This document shows, piece after piece, positions 34,489 to 44,309 of a stretch of 64,000 nucleotides of DNA. How positions within the stretch are numbered: position 1 is the stretch's first letter; each line of letters opens with the position of its first letter. Source of the stretch: Streptococcus suis. GTDB lineage: Bacteria; Bacillota; Bacilli; Lactobacillales; Streptococcaceae. The DNA lies in contig NZ_POJH01000017.1 of assembly GCF_002960625.1 (NCBI RefSeq), forward strand, positions 87,299 to 151,298. Direction: 5' to 3'. Made by a program: the position numbers and the translations under genes. The notes under the pieces were generated by a model that was given only the letters and a program-made list of their open reading frames with translations, did not search any database and was not told the DNA's origin.

Positions 34489-36380
34489 CTAAGACAGCTA
34501 CTTTGACAGTTACAAAACTTCTGACTGAAGATGAATACATTGTTCCTCTTTATCAGCGAAATTTTTCATGGACATATGATGAGATTGAGCAATTGCTTAT
34601 TGACATAGCAGATGCCTACAACGAACGTGAAAAACGTCCTGATTATTATATCGGAACACTGGTTGTTCATCAAAAAGGAAATATGTACCATATTATTGAT
34701 GGGCAACAGAGAACAACAGCTTTGACTTTGTTAGCATTGGTTTTGAGAAATGAGTATCATATCCAGTTCCCTGGCTTGAAACTCTTAAATTTCGAAGCGC
34801 GTAAGCAGTCCAATGCATCTTTGCAGCAGTTATTTGAAAATAGTAGTGCAGCATTTGAGAATATGGATGAGATTATTAGAGGTTACCAAAACACCAAATT
34901 AGCACTAAATAAAATTCTGTCCGAACAGTTTAAAATGGAAGTGACGGTATATGCTGAGTACCTCTTTCAACACGTCATCATTTTTAGAAATATGCTACCT
35001 ACTGACTTAGATTTGAATCTTTATTTTGAGCGGTTTAATTCAAGAGGAGAGCAATTGGAAGCTCATGAAATTATTAAGGCTCAATTGATGGCGAAGCTTG
35101 ATGATGAAGAAGCTGCTAAGTTTGCTAAAATTTGGGATGCCTGTGCAGACTTCGAGAATCCGGTAGTTAAATCATTTCAAATGAGAAAGAAAAGAAAGGA
35201 AACGTTTAAAGAAAGAGAAAACATTTTTGGTTGGCATTTTTCAAATTATAAATTAGCCAATATCTATCGATTTATTGATAACACAAATAGTTCAAAAAAA
35301 AGTATATTAGCTATCCTAGAAGATTCAAGTTCATTGGTATTTGATGACATCGTAGACGACAAAGAGACTGGAAAATATACAACCGTTATTAACTTTGAAA
35401 CACTACTCTTGTATACTGTTTCTATTATTGAAAATATTTCCCCACAAGATGTTCAATTAGATGATAAGAAACTACTTGATGTCTTTACGGTGAGTGAAAA
35501 AGGAAGGGATTGGGTCGTTTACTTCTCGGAAACTTTATTAAGCATCAGACACCTATTTGATAACTATGTCATTAGAAACGCAAGCGAAGATACATCAAGG
35601 CGGTCAAAAAACGACTGGTTTCTTAGCAAAGGTACTTACTATGAATATCAAAGAGACAATCGGAAAAATACAGATTACTTTGTAGAAGAACATTTTGAGA
35701 ATAATACTTTTTCAGATAAGGCAGTGAATGATACCATTATTATGCTTCAGTCTATGTTTGCAGTGACCTTTACATCAAATCGAGATAGTCGTTGGCTATA
35801 TGAGACTTTGGTCTATCTCTTTGAGAATATTGAACATTTGCAAGATGAAGCATTTGGACACCAGTTTGTAAATTTTCTAGAAGCGTTGGCAGTTCGATAT
35901 GCTGAAGGTCGGTTATTTACAGAAGATGGACAAGAATTTAGATGCTACCCTAATATGCCTATCTATGCTTTCAATTTTGTTGATTATGTCTTATGGAAAA
36001 ATCAAAATAATCTACAGGAGTACTTTTTTGATTCAAGGAATTTTAGATTCACTTATCGTCGTTCCGTTGAACATTGGTATCCTCAGAATCCAAATTTTGA
36101 AGATAGTGGGATGTTAAGAATGTCTGATAGTCTGCTTCATTCTTTTGGAAACCTCTGTATTATCACGGATAGTCAAAATTCGAAGTTTGGGAACTCTAGA
36201 CCGCAGGCCAAGTATAGCCAATGGGAAAAGATATTCGGAAACCAAAGTCTAAAACTGCAATGGATGGCTAAACTTACTGGAAATTCTGACGACAATTGGA
36301 ATAGTGGAACAATCAGAGGACATGAAGATAAGATCTTAATGTTAGTTAAGGAATTTATAGATTGTACGAAAAACATTTGA
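34485..36380 (+). CDS. DUF262-DUF1524 (GmrSD-like) protein
   Basis: 631 aa. N-terminal DUF262: VPLYQRNFSW (about 19-28), IIDGQQRTTALTLL (about 70), FNSRGEQLEAHEIIKAQLM (about 184). C-terminal DUF1524-type HNH nuclease: VEHWYPQNP (about 528), LHSFGNLCIIT (about 546) and NSKFGNSRPQAKYSQW (about 560), matching the E-H-x-x-P-Q / GNL / N...K pattern. So this one has both the nucleotide module and a nuclease, unlike its upstream partner. Together they resemble a two-protein DUF262 restriction system; target (modified DNA or other) cannot be told. Confidence 0.88.
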   Translation: MTKTATLTVTKLLTEDEYIVPLYQRNFSWTYDEIEQLLIDIADAYNEREKRPDYYIGTLVVHQKGNMYHIIDGQQRTTALTLLALVLRNEYHIQFPGLKLLNFEARKQSNASLQQLFENSSAAFENMDEIIRGYQNTKLALNKILSEQFKMEVTVYAEYLFQHVIIFRNMLPTDLDLNLYFERFNSRGEQLEAHEIIKAQLMAKLDDEEAAKFAKIWDACADFENPVVKSFQMRKKRKETFKERENIFGWHFSNYKLANIYRFIDNTNSSKKSILAILEDSSSLVFDDIVDDKETGKYTTVINFETLLLYTVSIIENISPQDVQLDDKKLLDVFTVSEKGRDWVVYFSETLLSIRHLFDNYVIRNASEDTSRRSKNDWFLSKGTYYEYQRDNRKNTDYFVEEHFENNTFSDKAVNDTIIMLQSMFAVTFTSNRDSRWLYETLVYLFENIEHLQDEAFGHQFVNFLEALAVRYAEGRLFTEDGQEFRCYPNMPIYAFNFVDYVLWKNQNNLQEYFFDSRNFRFTYRRSVEHWYPQNPNFEDSGMLRMSDSLLHSFGNLCIITDSQNSKFGNSRPQAKYSQWEKIFGNQSLKLQWMAKLTGNSDDNWNSGTIRGHEDKILMLVKEFIDCTKNI

Positions 36381-36465
36381 TTTTTTCGGAAGTTTTGAAT
36401 TTCAGTTTATTCCCCTTATGTTTGCTAGTCTTGTCTCCAAGAAAAATAAAAATTTACAAAATTCC

Positions 36466-36495
36466 TTGCCTAAAACGGAACTCTTATGTTACAAT
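36466..36495 (+). promoter_or_regulatory. pyrP promoter
   Basis: TTGCCT at 36466-36471, 18-bp spacer, TACAAT at 36490-36495 with the extended TG motif. Confidence 0.7.
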
Positions 36496-36511
36496 AGCAA
36501 AAGCGTAGGTT

Positions 36512-36608
36512 TTTAAACTCATCCCGTGAGGTGAGAAAGACAACAGGAAAAATCAATTAAGGGCCTATGACTATGTATATTTAGAAAGTCTGGGTCTTTT
36601 TGTGTACC
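36512..36608 (+). promoter_or_regulatory. PyrR-binding attenuator leader
   Basis: The leader holds CTCATCCCGTGAGGTGAGAAAG (36518-36539), which fits the PyrR anti-antiterminator hairpin (CCNGNGAGG loop), followed by GGGCCTATGACT...AGTCTGGGTCTTTTTG, a terminator. With UMP, PyrR holds the hairpin and transcription stops; without, it continues into the permease gene. Confidence 0.8.
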
Positions 36609-36623
36609 CAGAATGGGAAATTT

Positions 36624-37892
36624 ATGAGTACAAAAGCCAATCTTTTGTTTGATGTCCATGAGAAACCAGCACCGCTTCAAGGGATTTTGTTGAGTTTCCA
36701 GCACGTGTTCGCTATGTTCGGAGCGACAATCTTGGTGCCCTTGATTCTCGGTATGCCAGTTTCGGTTGCCCTCTTCGCATCAGGTGTCGGAACTCTGATT
36801 TACCAAGTGGCAACCCAGTTTAAGGTGCCGGTTTACTTGGGTTCATCCTTTGCCTACATCTCAGCTATGGCTCTTGCTATCAAGGAAATGGGTGGCGATG
36901 TGTCAGCAGCGCAGACAGGTATTCTCTTCGTCGGCTTGATTTATGTCTTGATTGCTGCACTTGTTAAAGTGATCGGAACTAAGTGGATTGACAGCCTCTT
37001 GCCTCCGATTGTCATCGGTCCTATGATTATTGTTATCGGTCTGGGTCTTGCCAATTCTGCCGTGACTTCAGCAGGCTTTGTCGCAGACGGTGACTGGAGA
37101 AATGTCGTAGCGGCTATTGCTACCTTTTTGATTGCGGCTTTTGTCAATACCAAAGGGAAAGGCTTCGCCAAGATTGTTCCTTTCTTGATTGCCATTATCG
37201 GTGGTTATGTGATTGCCATCTTCCTCGGACTAGTTGACTTTACACCTGTTCTGGAAGCAGCTTGGTTTGAATTGCCAGGTTTCTACTTACCATTTGAAAC
37301 AGGAACCTTCAAATCCTACAATTTCTACTTCGGTCCAGAAATGATTGCCATCTTGCCAATCGCAGTGGTGACCATCGCGGAGCATATCGGAGACCACACG
37401 GTTCTCAGTCAAATTTGTGGCCGCCAGTTCTTGAAGGAGCCAGGACTCAGCCGTACCTTGATTGGTGACGGTGTGGCGACTGCCGTATCTGCCTTTATCG
37501 GTGGACCTGCTAACACGACCTACGGTGAAAACACAGGGGTTATCGGCATGACCCGTATCGCATCAGTATCCGTTATCCGTAACGCAGCCTTGATTGCCAT
37601 TGCCTTCTCATTCTTGGGCAAATTTACAGCCCTTATCTCGACTATTCCAAGTGCCGTTCTTGGTGGTATGTCTATCTTGCTCTACGGTGTTATCGCCTCA
37701 AACGGTTTGAAAGTTTTGATTGAGAGCCGTGTTGATTTCGGTCAAGTCCGTAACCTGATTATCGCAAGTTCTATGTTGGTCTTAGGCCTTGGTGGTGCAG
37801 TACTCAACATCGGTGCCATCACGCTATCAGGAACAGCTCTTTCAGCTATTGTCGGCATCGTCCTCAACCTCATCTTGCCAAAAGCAGAATAA
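36624..37892 (+). CDS. pyrP: Uracil permease, NCS2 family
   Basis: 422 aa with 12-14 membrane segments. NCS2 signatures: FQHVFAMFGATILVP near the N-terminus (about 25-40), the catalytic Glu in VVTIAEHIGDHTVLS (about 253-267), and GGPANTTYGENTGVIGMTR (about 300-318), the pattern of uracil rather than xanthine carriers. The PyrR leader in front agrees with uracil uptake. Start ATG at 36624; an open TTG upstream lies in the terminator and is not used. Own terminator behind. Confidence 0.93.
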   Translation: MSTKANLLFDVHEKPAPLQGILLSFQHVFAMFGATILVPLILGMPVSVALFASGVGTLIYQVATQFKVPVYLGSSFAYISAMALAIKEMGGDVSAAQTGILFVGLIYVLIAALVKVIGTKWIDSLLPPIVIGPMIIVIGLGLANSAVTSAGFVADGDWRNVVAAIATFLIAAFVNTKGKGFAKIVPFLIAIIGGYVIAIFLGLVDFTPVLEAAWFELPGFYLPFETGTFKSYNFYFGPEMIAILPIAVVTIAEHIGDHTVLSQICGRQFLKEPGLSRTLIGDGVATAVSAFIGGPANTTYGENTGVIGMTRIASVSVIRNAALIAIAFSFLGKFTALISTIPSAVLGGMSILLYGVIASNGLKVLIESRVDFGQVRNLIIASSMLVLGLGGAVLNIGAITLSGTALSAIVGIVLNLILPKAE

Positions 37893-37903
37893 GTTAAAGT
37901 AAC

Positions 37904-37926
37904 AGTCAGCGAAAGCTGGCTTTTTT
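37904..37926 (+). terminator. Terminator after pyrP
   Basis: AGTCAGC-GAAA-GCTGGCT followed by T5. Confidence 0.88.
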
Positions 37927-37963
37927 GAAACTAGCAGAGCTACTCAGCTAGTTTTCAAATCAG

Positions 37964-37992
37964 TTGACAAAAAAGACAATCCTTGATAGAAT
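37964..37992 (+). promoter_or_regulatory. rpsO promoter and start of leader
   Basis: TTGACA at 37964-37969, 17-bp spacer, TAGAAT at 37987-37992. The following 90-nt leader has the hairpin ACAGGTCGCCAACCTGT (38034-38050), a likely S15 autoregulatory element. Confidence 0.8.
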
Positions 37993-38086
37993 AAATGAGG
38001 TCCAAAAGGACAAATCTAGCTTTTTCTTGGTTACAGGTCGCCAACCTGTCACTCGGATTAGGCTCAAAAACAAAGGAGAACATATC

Positions 38087-38356
38087 ATGGCAATCTCAAA
38101 AGAGAAAAAAAATGAAATCATGGCACAATATGCTCGTCATGAAGGCGACACAGGTTCAGTTGAAGTACAAGTAGCAGTACTTACTTGGGAAATCAACCAC
38201 CTTAACGACCACATCAAACAACACAAAAAAGACCACGCAACTTACCGTGGTTTGATGAAAAAAATCGGTCGCCGTCGTAACTTGTTGGCATACCTACGCC
38301 GCACAGACGTAAACCGTTACCGTGAATTGATTCACTCACTCGGACTCCGTCGTTAA
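38087..38356 (+). CDS. rpsO: Ribosomal protein S15
   Basis: 89 aa, the standard length. Conserved [18 protein letters not shown] and the RNA-binding [25 protein letters not shown] are intact. The frame is open upstream to 37964, but AAAGGAG before 38087 fixes the start. Strong codon bias of a ribosomal protein gene. Stands alone between pyrP and pnp; in many bacteria rpsO and pnp are neighbours, as here. Confidence 0.97.
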   Translation: MAISKEKKNEIMAQYARHEGDTGSVEVQVAVLTWEINHLNDHIKQHKKDHATYRGLMKKIGRRRNLLAYLRRTDVNRYRELIHSLGLRR

Positions 38357-38397
38357 GATAGGATACAAAAGTCGTCAAAAACGACTGAAAAATAGGA

Positions 38398-38430
38398 AAC
38401 TGCCATGTCTTCGGATAGTGGCAGTTTTTC
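38398..38430 (+). terminator. Terminator after rpsO
   Basis: AACTGCCA...TGGCAGTT with T5. A second small hairpin (AGTCGT-CAAAA-ACGACT) precedes it. Confidence 0.88.
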
Positions 38431-38595
38431 TTATGTTCCATTATGGAAGTGTAGTGCTCTGAAAAGCTGGGTGTTCTTCGTTTGAGTGAAGAGTATTCGT
38501 TTCGTTCAGTTTTTTATATGGTAGGTTAGATTTTCCCTCAAATTCCTTCCTCATTTCACCACATTTTCCGTCAAATATGATAGAATAAATAGTAT

Positions 38596-38658
38596 GCGTG
38601 GTTTTGTGCAAAAGAGAGTGAAACAAGTTTGTTTGATTGTCTTTTGTAGAAAACACGC
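38596..38658 (+). promoter_or_regulatory. Long leader hairpin of pnp
   Basis: The arms GCGTGGTTTTGTGCAAAAGA and TCTTTTGTAGAAAACACGC are complementary over about 19 pairs with a small internal mismatch. It begins right after an extended -10 (TGATAGAAT, 38578-38586). A long 5' stem is how RNase III and PNPase autoregulate pnp in enterobacteria; the same logic may apply here. Confidence 0.65.
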
Positions 38659-38691
38659 AAGAAAAATTTTAGAAAAAATAGGAGACAATTC

Positions 38692-40911
38692 ATGTCAAAA
38701 CAAGTATTTGAAACGGTTTTTGCTGGCAAGAAATTGGTCGTTGAAACAGGTCAAGTTGCCAAACAAGCCAATGGTGCGGTTGTTGTGCGCTATGGCGACT
38801 CAACAGTCCTTACAGCGGCAGTTATGTCCAAGAAAATGGCGACGGGTGATTTCTTCCCCCTCCAAGTCAACTATGAAGAAAAAATGTATGCCGCAGGGAA
38901 ATTTCCAGGTGGCTGGATGAAGCGTGAAGGCCGTCCGTCGACCGATGCGACCTTGACTGCTCGTTTGATTGACCGTCCAATCCGTCCAATGTTTGCGGAA
39001 GGCTTCCGTAACGAAGTTCAAGTCATCAACACAGTGCTTTCTTATGACCCAGATGCCTCTGCTCCTATGGCAGCCATGTTTGGTTCTTCATTGGCATTAG
39101 CAATCTCAGACATTCCTTTCAACGGTCCAATCGCAGGTGTCCAGGTCGGCTATGTCAATGGTGAACTCATCATCAACCCTGACAAAGCTCAAATGGAAGA
39201 GTCTCTCCTTGACTTGACAGTGGCTGGTAACAAGGACGCTATCAACATGGTAGAGTCTGGTGCCAAAGAATTGTCAGAAGACATCATGTTGGAGGCACTC
39301 CTCAAAGGTCATGCGGCTATTCAAGAACTCCTTGACTTCCAAAATCAAATCGTAGCAGCAGTCGGCAAGGAAAAGGCAGATGTGGAGCTTCTTCAAGTGG
39401 ACTCAGACTTGCAGGCTGAGATTGTTGCAGCTTACAATGACGATTTGAAAAAAGCGGTGCAGGTTGAAGAAAAATTGGCCCGTGAAGATGCGACCAATGC
39501 TGTGCGTGAGACCGTCATCGCAGCCTACGAAGAAAAATATGCTGAACACGAAGAATTCGACCGCATCATGCGTGATGTCCATGAAATCTTGGAACTCATG
39601 GAACACGCAGAAGTTCGTCGTTTGATTACAGAAGACAAGGTTCGCCCAGACGGTCGCCGTGTGGATGAGATTCGTCCGCTGGATGCAGAAGTGGACTTCT
39701 TGCCAAATGTTCATGGCTCAGGTCTCTTTACCCGTGGTCAAACGCAAGCTCTTTCTGTCTTGACCTTGGCTCCAATGGGTGAAACCCAAATCATCGACGG
39801 ATTGGACGACGAGTACAAGAAACGCTTCTTGCACCACTACAATTTCCCACAATATTCAGTGGGTTCAACTGGTCGTTACGGTGCACCAGGTCGTCGTGAG
39901 ATTGGTCACGGTGCTCTTGGAGAGCGTGCTCTCGAGCAAGTCTTACCGAGCTTGGAAGACTTCCCTTACGCTATCCGCTTGGTCGCAGAAGTCTTGGAGT
40001 CAAACGGCTCTTCATCACAGGCTTCTATCACAGCTGGTACCCTTGCCCTCATGGCAGGTGGTGTGCCAATCAAGGCTCCAGTTGCAGGGATTGCCATGGG
40101 TCTGATTTCAGACGGCACCAACTACACCGTCTTGACCGATATTCAAGGTCTTGAGGACCACTTTGGCGACATGGACTTCAAGGTGGCTGGTACTCGTGAC
40201 GGTATCACAGCCCTTCAAATGGACATCAAGATCGACGGTATTACACCACAAATCTTGGAAGAAGCCTTGGCACAAGCTAAGAAGGCACGTTTTGAAATCC
40301 TTGATGTCATCGAAGCGACGATTCCAGAAGTTCGTCCTGACCTGGCACCAACTGCACCGAAGATTGACACTATCAAGATTGATGTGGACAAGATCAAGAT
40401 TGTTATCGGTAAGGGTGGGGAAACCATCGATAAGATTATTGCAGAAACTGGCGTGAAAATCGATATTGACGAAGACGGTCTTGTGGCGATCTTCTCACCA
40501 GATCGTGCTGCAATTGAGCGTACTAAAGAAATCATTGCTGGTCTTGTTCGTGAAGCAAAAGTGGATGAAGTCTTCCAGGCAAAAGTCGTTCGTTTGGAGA
40601 AATTCGGTGCCTTTGTCAACCTCTTTGACAAGACAGATGCCCTGGTCCACGTTTCTGAAATGGCTTGGACTCGTGTCAATAAACCAGAAGATTTAGTTGA
40701 AATCGGCGATATTGTCGATGTTAAGGTCATCAAGATTGATGATAAAGGACGTATTGACGCTTCTATGAAGGCTCTTCTTCCAAAACCAGAAGGTTATGTG
40801 GAGCCAGAAAAACGTGAGCGCTCTGACAGACCACGCCGTCATAAAGACAACAAAGAGAAAAAAGATAACAACTTTGGTGAATTCAAATTCCACAAGGTTG
40901 AAAAGAAATAA
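38692..40911 (+). CDS. pnp: Polynucleotide phosphorylase
   Basis: 3'-5' phosphorolytic exoribonuclease, 739 aa. Two RNase PH domains (the first with [21 protein letters not shown], the second with [27 protein letters not shown] and the catalytic Asp region [19 protein letters not shown]), then KH ([13 protein letters not shown], about 567) and S1 (about 625-690) RNA-binding domains and a charged tail. GGAG eight bases before the ATG. Intact; preceded by a long leader stem. Confidence 0.97.
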   Translation: MSKQVFETVFAGKKLVVETGQVAKQANGAVVVRYGDSTVLTAAVMSKKMATGDFFPLQVNYEEKMYAAGKFPGGWMKREGRPSTDATLTARLIDRPIRPMFAEGFRNEVQVINTVLSYDPDASAPMAAMFGSSLALAISDIPFNGPIAGVQVGYVNGELIINPDKAQMEESLLDLTVAGNKDAINMVESGAKELSEDIMLEALLKGHAAIQELLDFQNQIVAAVGKEKADVELLQVDSDLQAEIVAAYNDDLKKAVQVEEKLAREDATNAVRETVIAAYEEKYAEHEEFDRIMRDVHEILELMEHAEVRRLITEDKVRPDGRRVDEIRPLDAEVDFLPNVHGSGLFTRGQTQALSVLTLAPMGETQIIDGLDDEYKKRFLHHYNFPQYSVGSTGRYGAPGRREIGHGALGERALEQVLPSLEDFPYAIRLVAEVLESNGSSSQASITAGTLALMAGGVPIKAPVAGIAMGLISDGTNYTVLTDIQGLEDHFGDMDFKVAGTRDGITALQMDIKIDGITPQILEEALAQAKKARFEILDVIEATIPEVRPDLAPTAPKIDTIKIDVDKIKIVIGKGGETIDKIIAETGVKIDIDEDGLVAIFSPDRAAIERTKEIIAGLVREAKVDEVFQAKVVRLEKFGAFVNLFDKTDALVHVSEMAWTRVNKPEDLVEIGDIVDVKVIKIDDKGRIDASMKALLPKPEGYVEPEKRERSDRPRRHKDNKEKKDNNFGEFKFHKVEKK

Positions 40912-40918
40912 GCTGAGT

Positions 40919-40947
40919 AGACAAGTTCGGTAGCGGGCTTGTCTTTC
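40919..40947 (+). terminator. Weak terminator after pnp
   Basis: GACAAG...CTTGTC followed by TTTC only; read-through into cysE is likely. Confidence 0.45.
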
Positions 40948-40963
40948 GCTAGAAGGAGTGACT

Positions 40964-41581
40964 ATGGGTTGGTGGAAGGACACCATTGAGATTGTAAAAG
41001 AAAAAGATCCGGCAGCACGGACGACCTTGGAAGTTCTTTTGACCTACCCAGGTGTCAAGGCCTTGGCTGCCCACCGTCTGTCCCATTGGATGTGGAAAAA
41101 AGGCTTTAAACTCTTGGCTCGGATGCACAGCCAATTTTGGCGCTTTTGGACCAATATTGAAATCCATCCAGGCGCCGAGATTGCTTCGGGGGTCTTCATT
41201 GACCACGGAGCTGGTTTGGTTATCGGAGAAACCGCCATTATCGAATCAGGTGTTATGCTTTACCACGGCGTAACGCTTGGTGGAACGGGCAAGGATACGG
41301 GCAAACGCCACCCGACCGTGCGAAAAGGGGCCTGGATTTCTGCACACGCACAGGTTATTGGACCTGTTGAAATCGGAGAAAATGCCAAAGTGGGTGCAGC
41401 TGCCGTTGTCCTAGCCGATGTTCCAGCAGATGTGACAGTGGTCGGTATGCCAGCTAAAATTGTCCGTGTACACGGTCAAAAAGATGAGAAGGTCATTCAT
41501 GACATGGAAGATGGCCGTGAACACTACACCACCAAATTGGCAGAGCTGAGAGAAGCCAGCCATCGCTCCTCACATTTGTAG
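40964..41581 (+). CDS. cysE: Serine O-acetyltransferase
   Basis: 205 aa. Makes O-acetylserine, the cysteine precursor. N-terminal helical part followed by left-handed beta helix hexapeptide repeats, with IHPGAEIASGVFIDHGAGLVIG, the catalytic His in LYHGVTLGGTGKDTGKRHPTV, and VGAAAVVLADVPADVTVVGMPAK. Short family form. AGAAGGAG sits five bases before the ATG at 40964. In one run with cysS downstream, joining cysteine supply and tRNA charging. Confidence 0.95.
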   Translation: MGWWKDTIEIVKEKDPAARTTLEVLLTYPGVKALAAHRLSHWMWKKGFKLLARMHSQFWRFWTNIEIHPGAEIASGVFIDHGAGLVIGETAIIESGVMLYHGVTLGGTGKDTGKRHPTVRKGAWISAHAQVIGPVEIGENAKVGAAAVVLADVPADVTVVGMPAKIVRVHGQKDEKVIHDMEDGREHYTTKLAELREASHRSSHL

Positions 41582-41610
41582 AGTTGTAAGGGACAAGATT
41601 CGGAGGGAAA

Positions 41611-42384
41611 ATGCTACTAGAAGAATTTGAAAATACCTCTGCGGTCATTGAACCGACAGATGCCGCTATTCGGGGTGGTGGTGAAACCTGTAATACTTTA
41701 ATTCTGTCATTTAATGGAGAAATTATTGAGAGAGTTGCCGAGTTAGAAAATGTATATGAGGGTGGAGCTCTTCACAATCTAAATGGCCGGTTGCCATGGT
41801 ATATTTATGAAGAAAGTGGAGTGAGAGTTGGTGTCATGTTAGCCCCAATTGGAGCTTCTATGATTGTTGGGAACCTAGAAGAATTAAAAGCCAAAGGGTT
41901 TCAAAATTTTATTGTATTTGGTACTTGTGGAGTACTGGATCGGTCTATTGCTGTAGATAAGATTATTCTACCAAGCTCAGCCTTACGCGATGAGGGAACT
42001 AGTTATCATTATGCACCAGCCAGAGATGAGATTAGCTATCATTCGGAACTATTATTGACCATGGAAGAAGCTTTGGATCAAGCAGGAATTGAACATGTTC
42101 GGACTAAGACATGGACGACAGATGCATTTTATAGAGAAACAGCAGCTAAGGTTAAACGTCGCCTAGCCGCTGGTGCCATGGTGGTCGATATGGAAGCTTC
42201 TGCTATCATGGCCTGGGCAAACTTTCGTCAGGCCAAGGTCTATCAATTTTTCTACACGGCAGACTATGTGGACCGCCACAAGAATGAGTGGGATACTCGT
42301 CGAGAGGAACGGACGGCCGACAGTATGACCTTTTTTGAAGTAGCCATGGCGATTGCAAGAACATTAGAAAGTACATCATGTTAA
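41611..42384 (+). CDS. Nucleoside phosphorylase (PNP/UDP family)
   Basis: 257 aa. The PNP_UDP_1 fold is indicated by IVFGTCGVLDRSIAVDKIILPSSALRDEGTSYHY (about 105-138) and the ribose/base-binding VVDMEASAIMAWA (about 194-206), both characteristic of uridine or purine nucleoside phosphorylases. Substrate not assigned: the sequence differs from MtnN and DeoD types. Starts after GGAGG, 29 bp behind cysE; overlaps the small membrane protein by 7 bp. Confidence 0.82.
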   Translation: MLLEEFENTSAVIEPTDAAIRGGGETCNTLILSFNGEIIERVAELENVYEGGALHNLNGRLPWYIYEESGVRVGVMLAPIGASMIVGNLEELKAKGFQNFIVFGTCGVLDRSIAVDKIILPSSALRDEGTSYHYAPARDEISYHSELLLTMEEALDQAGIEHVRTKTWTTDAFYRETAAKVKRRLAAGAMVVDMEASAIMAWANFRQAKVYQFFYTADYVDRHKNEWDTRREERTADSMTFFEVAMAIARTLESTSC

Positions 42385-42563
42385 AAAAATTAGTAAGACA
42401 AAACTGGCCTTATGTGTTGACCTCCATCGGTGGAACAATTCTATGTATCCTTAAGTTTTCCCAAGGAAACTGGCAGTTAGGGATGATTTGGTTGGCAGCG
42501 ACAGCTTATTGGCTGGTCAGATTGTATCAAAAGTATCAAATCCTAAAGAATACTCAGAAGTAA
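42378..42563 (+). CDS. Small membrane protein (61 aa)
   Basis: Two hydrophobic segments (YVLTSIGGTILCILKF and WQLGMIWLAATAYWLVRLY) separated by a short turn, basic tail. The start overlaps the end of the nucleoside phosphorylase gene and cysS starts 10 bp later, so it is co-translated in the cysE-cysS run. Not recognised. Confidence 0.65.
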   Translation: MLKKLVRQNWPYVLTSIGGTILCILKFSQGNWQLGMIWLAATAYWLVRLYQKYQILKNTQK

Positions 42564-42573
42564 TGGAGAAGCT

Positions 42574-43917
42574 ATGATTAAAATTTACGATACCATGACT
42601 CGCAGTTTGCGTGACTTTGTTCCCTTGGAAGAGGGGAAGATCAAGATGTATGTTTGCGGTCCGACGGTTTACAACTATATCCATATCGGCAATGCCCGTA
42701 GTGTCGTGGCTTTTGATACCATCCGCCGCTATTTTGAATACCGTGGCTTTGATGTGACCTACATTTCTAACTTTACGGATGTGGATGACAAGATTATCAA
42801 AGCTGCTAATGAAGCTGGCATGACAACCAAGGAACTGTCTGATAAGTTTATCGCAGCTTTCAAGGAAGATGTGGCAAAGTTAGGTGTCAAACCAGCTACC
42901 CAAAATCCTCGTGTTATCGACTATATGGATGAAATCATTGATTTTGTGCAGGTCTTGATTGACAAGGGTTACGCCTATGAAGCGGCAGGCGATGTTTATT
43001 TCCGTGTGGAAAAGGCGGAAAACTATGCTCGTTTGGCCAACAAAACCCTGTCTGACCTAGAAGCTGGGGCTTCTGGTCGTGTTGAGGGAGAAGGTCAACT
43101 CAAAGAACATCCTTTCGACTTTGCCCTGTGGAAAACTGCTAAGCCAGGCGAAGTGTCTTGGGAAAGTCCTTGGGGAGCAGGTCGTCCAGGTTGGCATATC
43201 GAGTGTTCGGTTATGGCGACAGAGATTTTGGGAGATACCATTGATATTCACGGTGGTGGTGCGGACTTGGAATTCCCTCACCATACCAATGAGATCGCCC
43301 AGTCTGAGTGCAAGACAGGTCAGGCCTTTGCTAACTACTGGATGCACAATGCCATGCTCAATATCAACGATGAGAAGATGTCCAAGTCCTTGGGCAATTT
43401 CCTGACAGCCCATGATATGTTGGAACAAATTGACGGTCAGGTCTTGCGATTCTTCCTATCTACCCAGCACTACCGCCGTCCACTCAACTACACTGAGAAG
43501 GCTATTTCAGATGCGGAAATCAATCTCAAATATCTAAAAAACACTTATACACAACCTGTGCAAAACTTTGTGGATAAGTCAGGTCTTGAATTGCATTTGG
43601 CAGCCTTTGAAGCAGCCATGGATGATGATTTCAATGCGGCAAATGGAATTACGGCTATCTTTGACTTTGCCAAATGGATCAACTCTGGCAACTACGATGA
43701 AACAGTTAAGGAAGCTTTTGGCAGAATGCTCGCCGTCTTTGGCATCGTCTTTGAAGAAGAAGTCTTGGATAGCGAGATTGAAGCCTTGATAGCAGAACGT
43801 CAAGCAGCGCGTGCCAATCGGGACTTTGCGACGGCTGACCGCATTCGTGATGAATTGGCAGCCCAGGGCATCAAGCTCTTGGATACCAAGGATGGTGTGA
43901 GGTGGACACGTGACTAA
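42574..43917 (+). CDS. cysS: Cysteinyl-tRNA synthetase
   Basis: 447 aa class I synthetase. CGPTVYNYIHIGNARS (residues 28-43) includes the zinc-binding Cys and HIGN; the KMSKS loop is EKMSKSLGNF (about 266-275); zinc ligands continue in HIECSVMA and HHTNEIAQSE. Full length. GGAG before the ATG. Its 3' end overlaps the mini-RNase III gene by 8 bp, the usual Firmicutes order cysE-cysS-mrnC-rlmB, except that rlmB here has moved to 49790. Confidence 0.97.
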   Translation: MIKIYDTMTRSLRDFVPLEEGKIKMYVCGPTVYNYIHIGNARSVVAFDTIRRYFEYRGFDVTYISNFTDVDDKIIKAANEAGMTTKELSDKFIAAFKEDVAKLGVKPATQNPRVIDYMDEIIDFVQVLIDKGYAYEAAGDVYFRVEKAENYARLANKTLSDLEAGASGRVEGEGQLKEHPFDFALWKTAKPGEVSWESPWGAGRPGWHIECSVMATEILGDTIDIHGGGADLEFPHHTNEIAQSECKTGQAFANYWMHNAMLNINDEKMSKSLGNFLTAHDMLEQIDGQVLRFFLSTQHYRRPLNYTEKAISDAEINLKYLKNTYTQPVQNFVDKSGLELHLAAFEAAMDDDFNAANGITAIFDFAKWINSGNYDETVKEAFGRMLAVFGIVFEEEVLDSEIEALIAERQAARANRDFATADRIRDELAAQGIKLLDTKDGVRWTRD

Positions 43918-44308
43918 GGCAGTAGATGTCAATCTCATCAATGGAATTGCCCTGGCTTTTGAAGGGGATGCCGTCTATTCCATGTATATCAGACGGCACT
44001 TGATTTTCAAGGGGCTGACCAAGCCCAACAAACTGCACGGCGAGGCTAACAAATACGTCTCTGCCAAGGCTCAGGCAAGCCTAATCTCAGCCCTCTTAGA
44101 AGCTCAGCTATTGACCGAAAAAGAGGAAGAAATCTACAAGCGGGGAAGGAATAGCCATAGCCACACCAAGGCTAAGAATGCGGACGTGGTCACCTATCGG
44201 ATGTCCACAGGTTTTGAGGCGGTTTTGGGTTACCTGCACATGACCGAGCAAATCGAACGCTTGGAGGAGCTGGTGGGCTGGTGTATTGACAAAATAGAAA
44301 GGGGATAA
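43910..44308 (+). CDS. mrnC: Mini-ribonuclease III
   Basis: 132-aa RNase III domain without dsRNA-binding domain; trims 23S rRNA ends. The RNase III helix carries ALAFEGDAVYSMYIRRHL (catalytic Asp in GDAVY) and the second acidic site region is RGRNSHSHTKAKNADVVTYRMSTGFEAVLGYLH (Glu in FEAVLGYLH). GTG start overlapping cysS with GAGG upstream. Confidence 0.93.
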   Translation: MTKAVDVNLINGIALAFEGDAVYSMYIRRHLIFKGLTKPNKLHGEANKYVSAKAQASLISALLEAQLLTEKEEEIYKRGRNSHSHTKAKNADVVTYRMSTGFEAVLGYLHMTEQIERLEELVGWCIDKIERG

Positions 44309-44309
44309 G

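Noticed and set aside
33199..36380. DUF262 pair as a classical two-subunit GmrS/GmrD
   Set aside because: The second protein already has both DUF262 and DUF1524, so the pair is not a simple split; kept as GmrSD-like.
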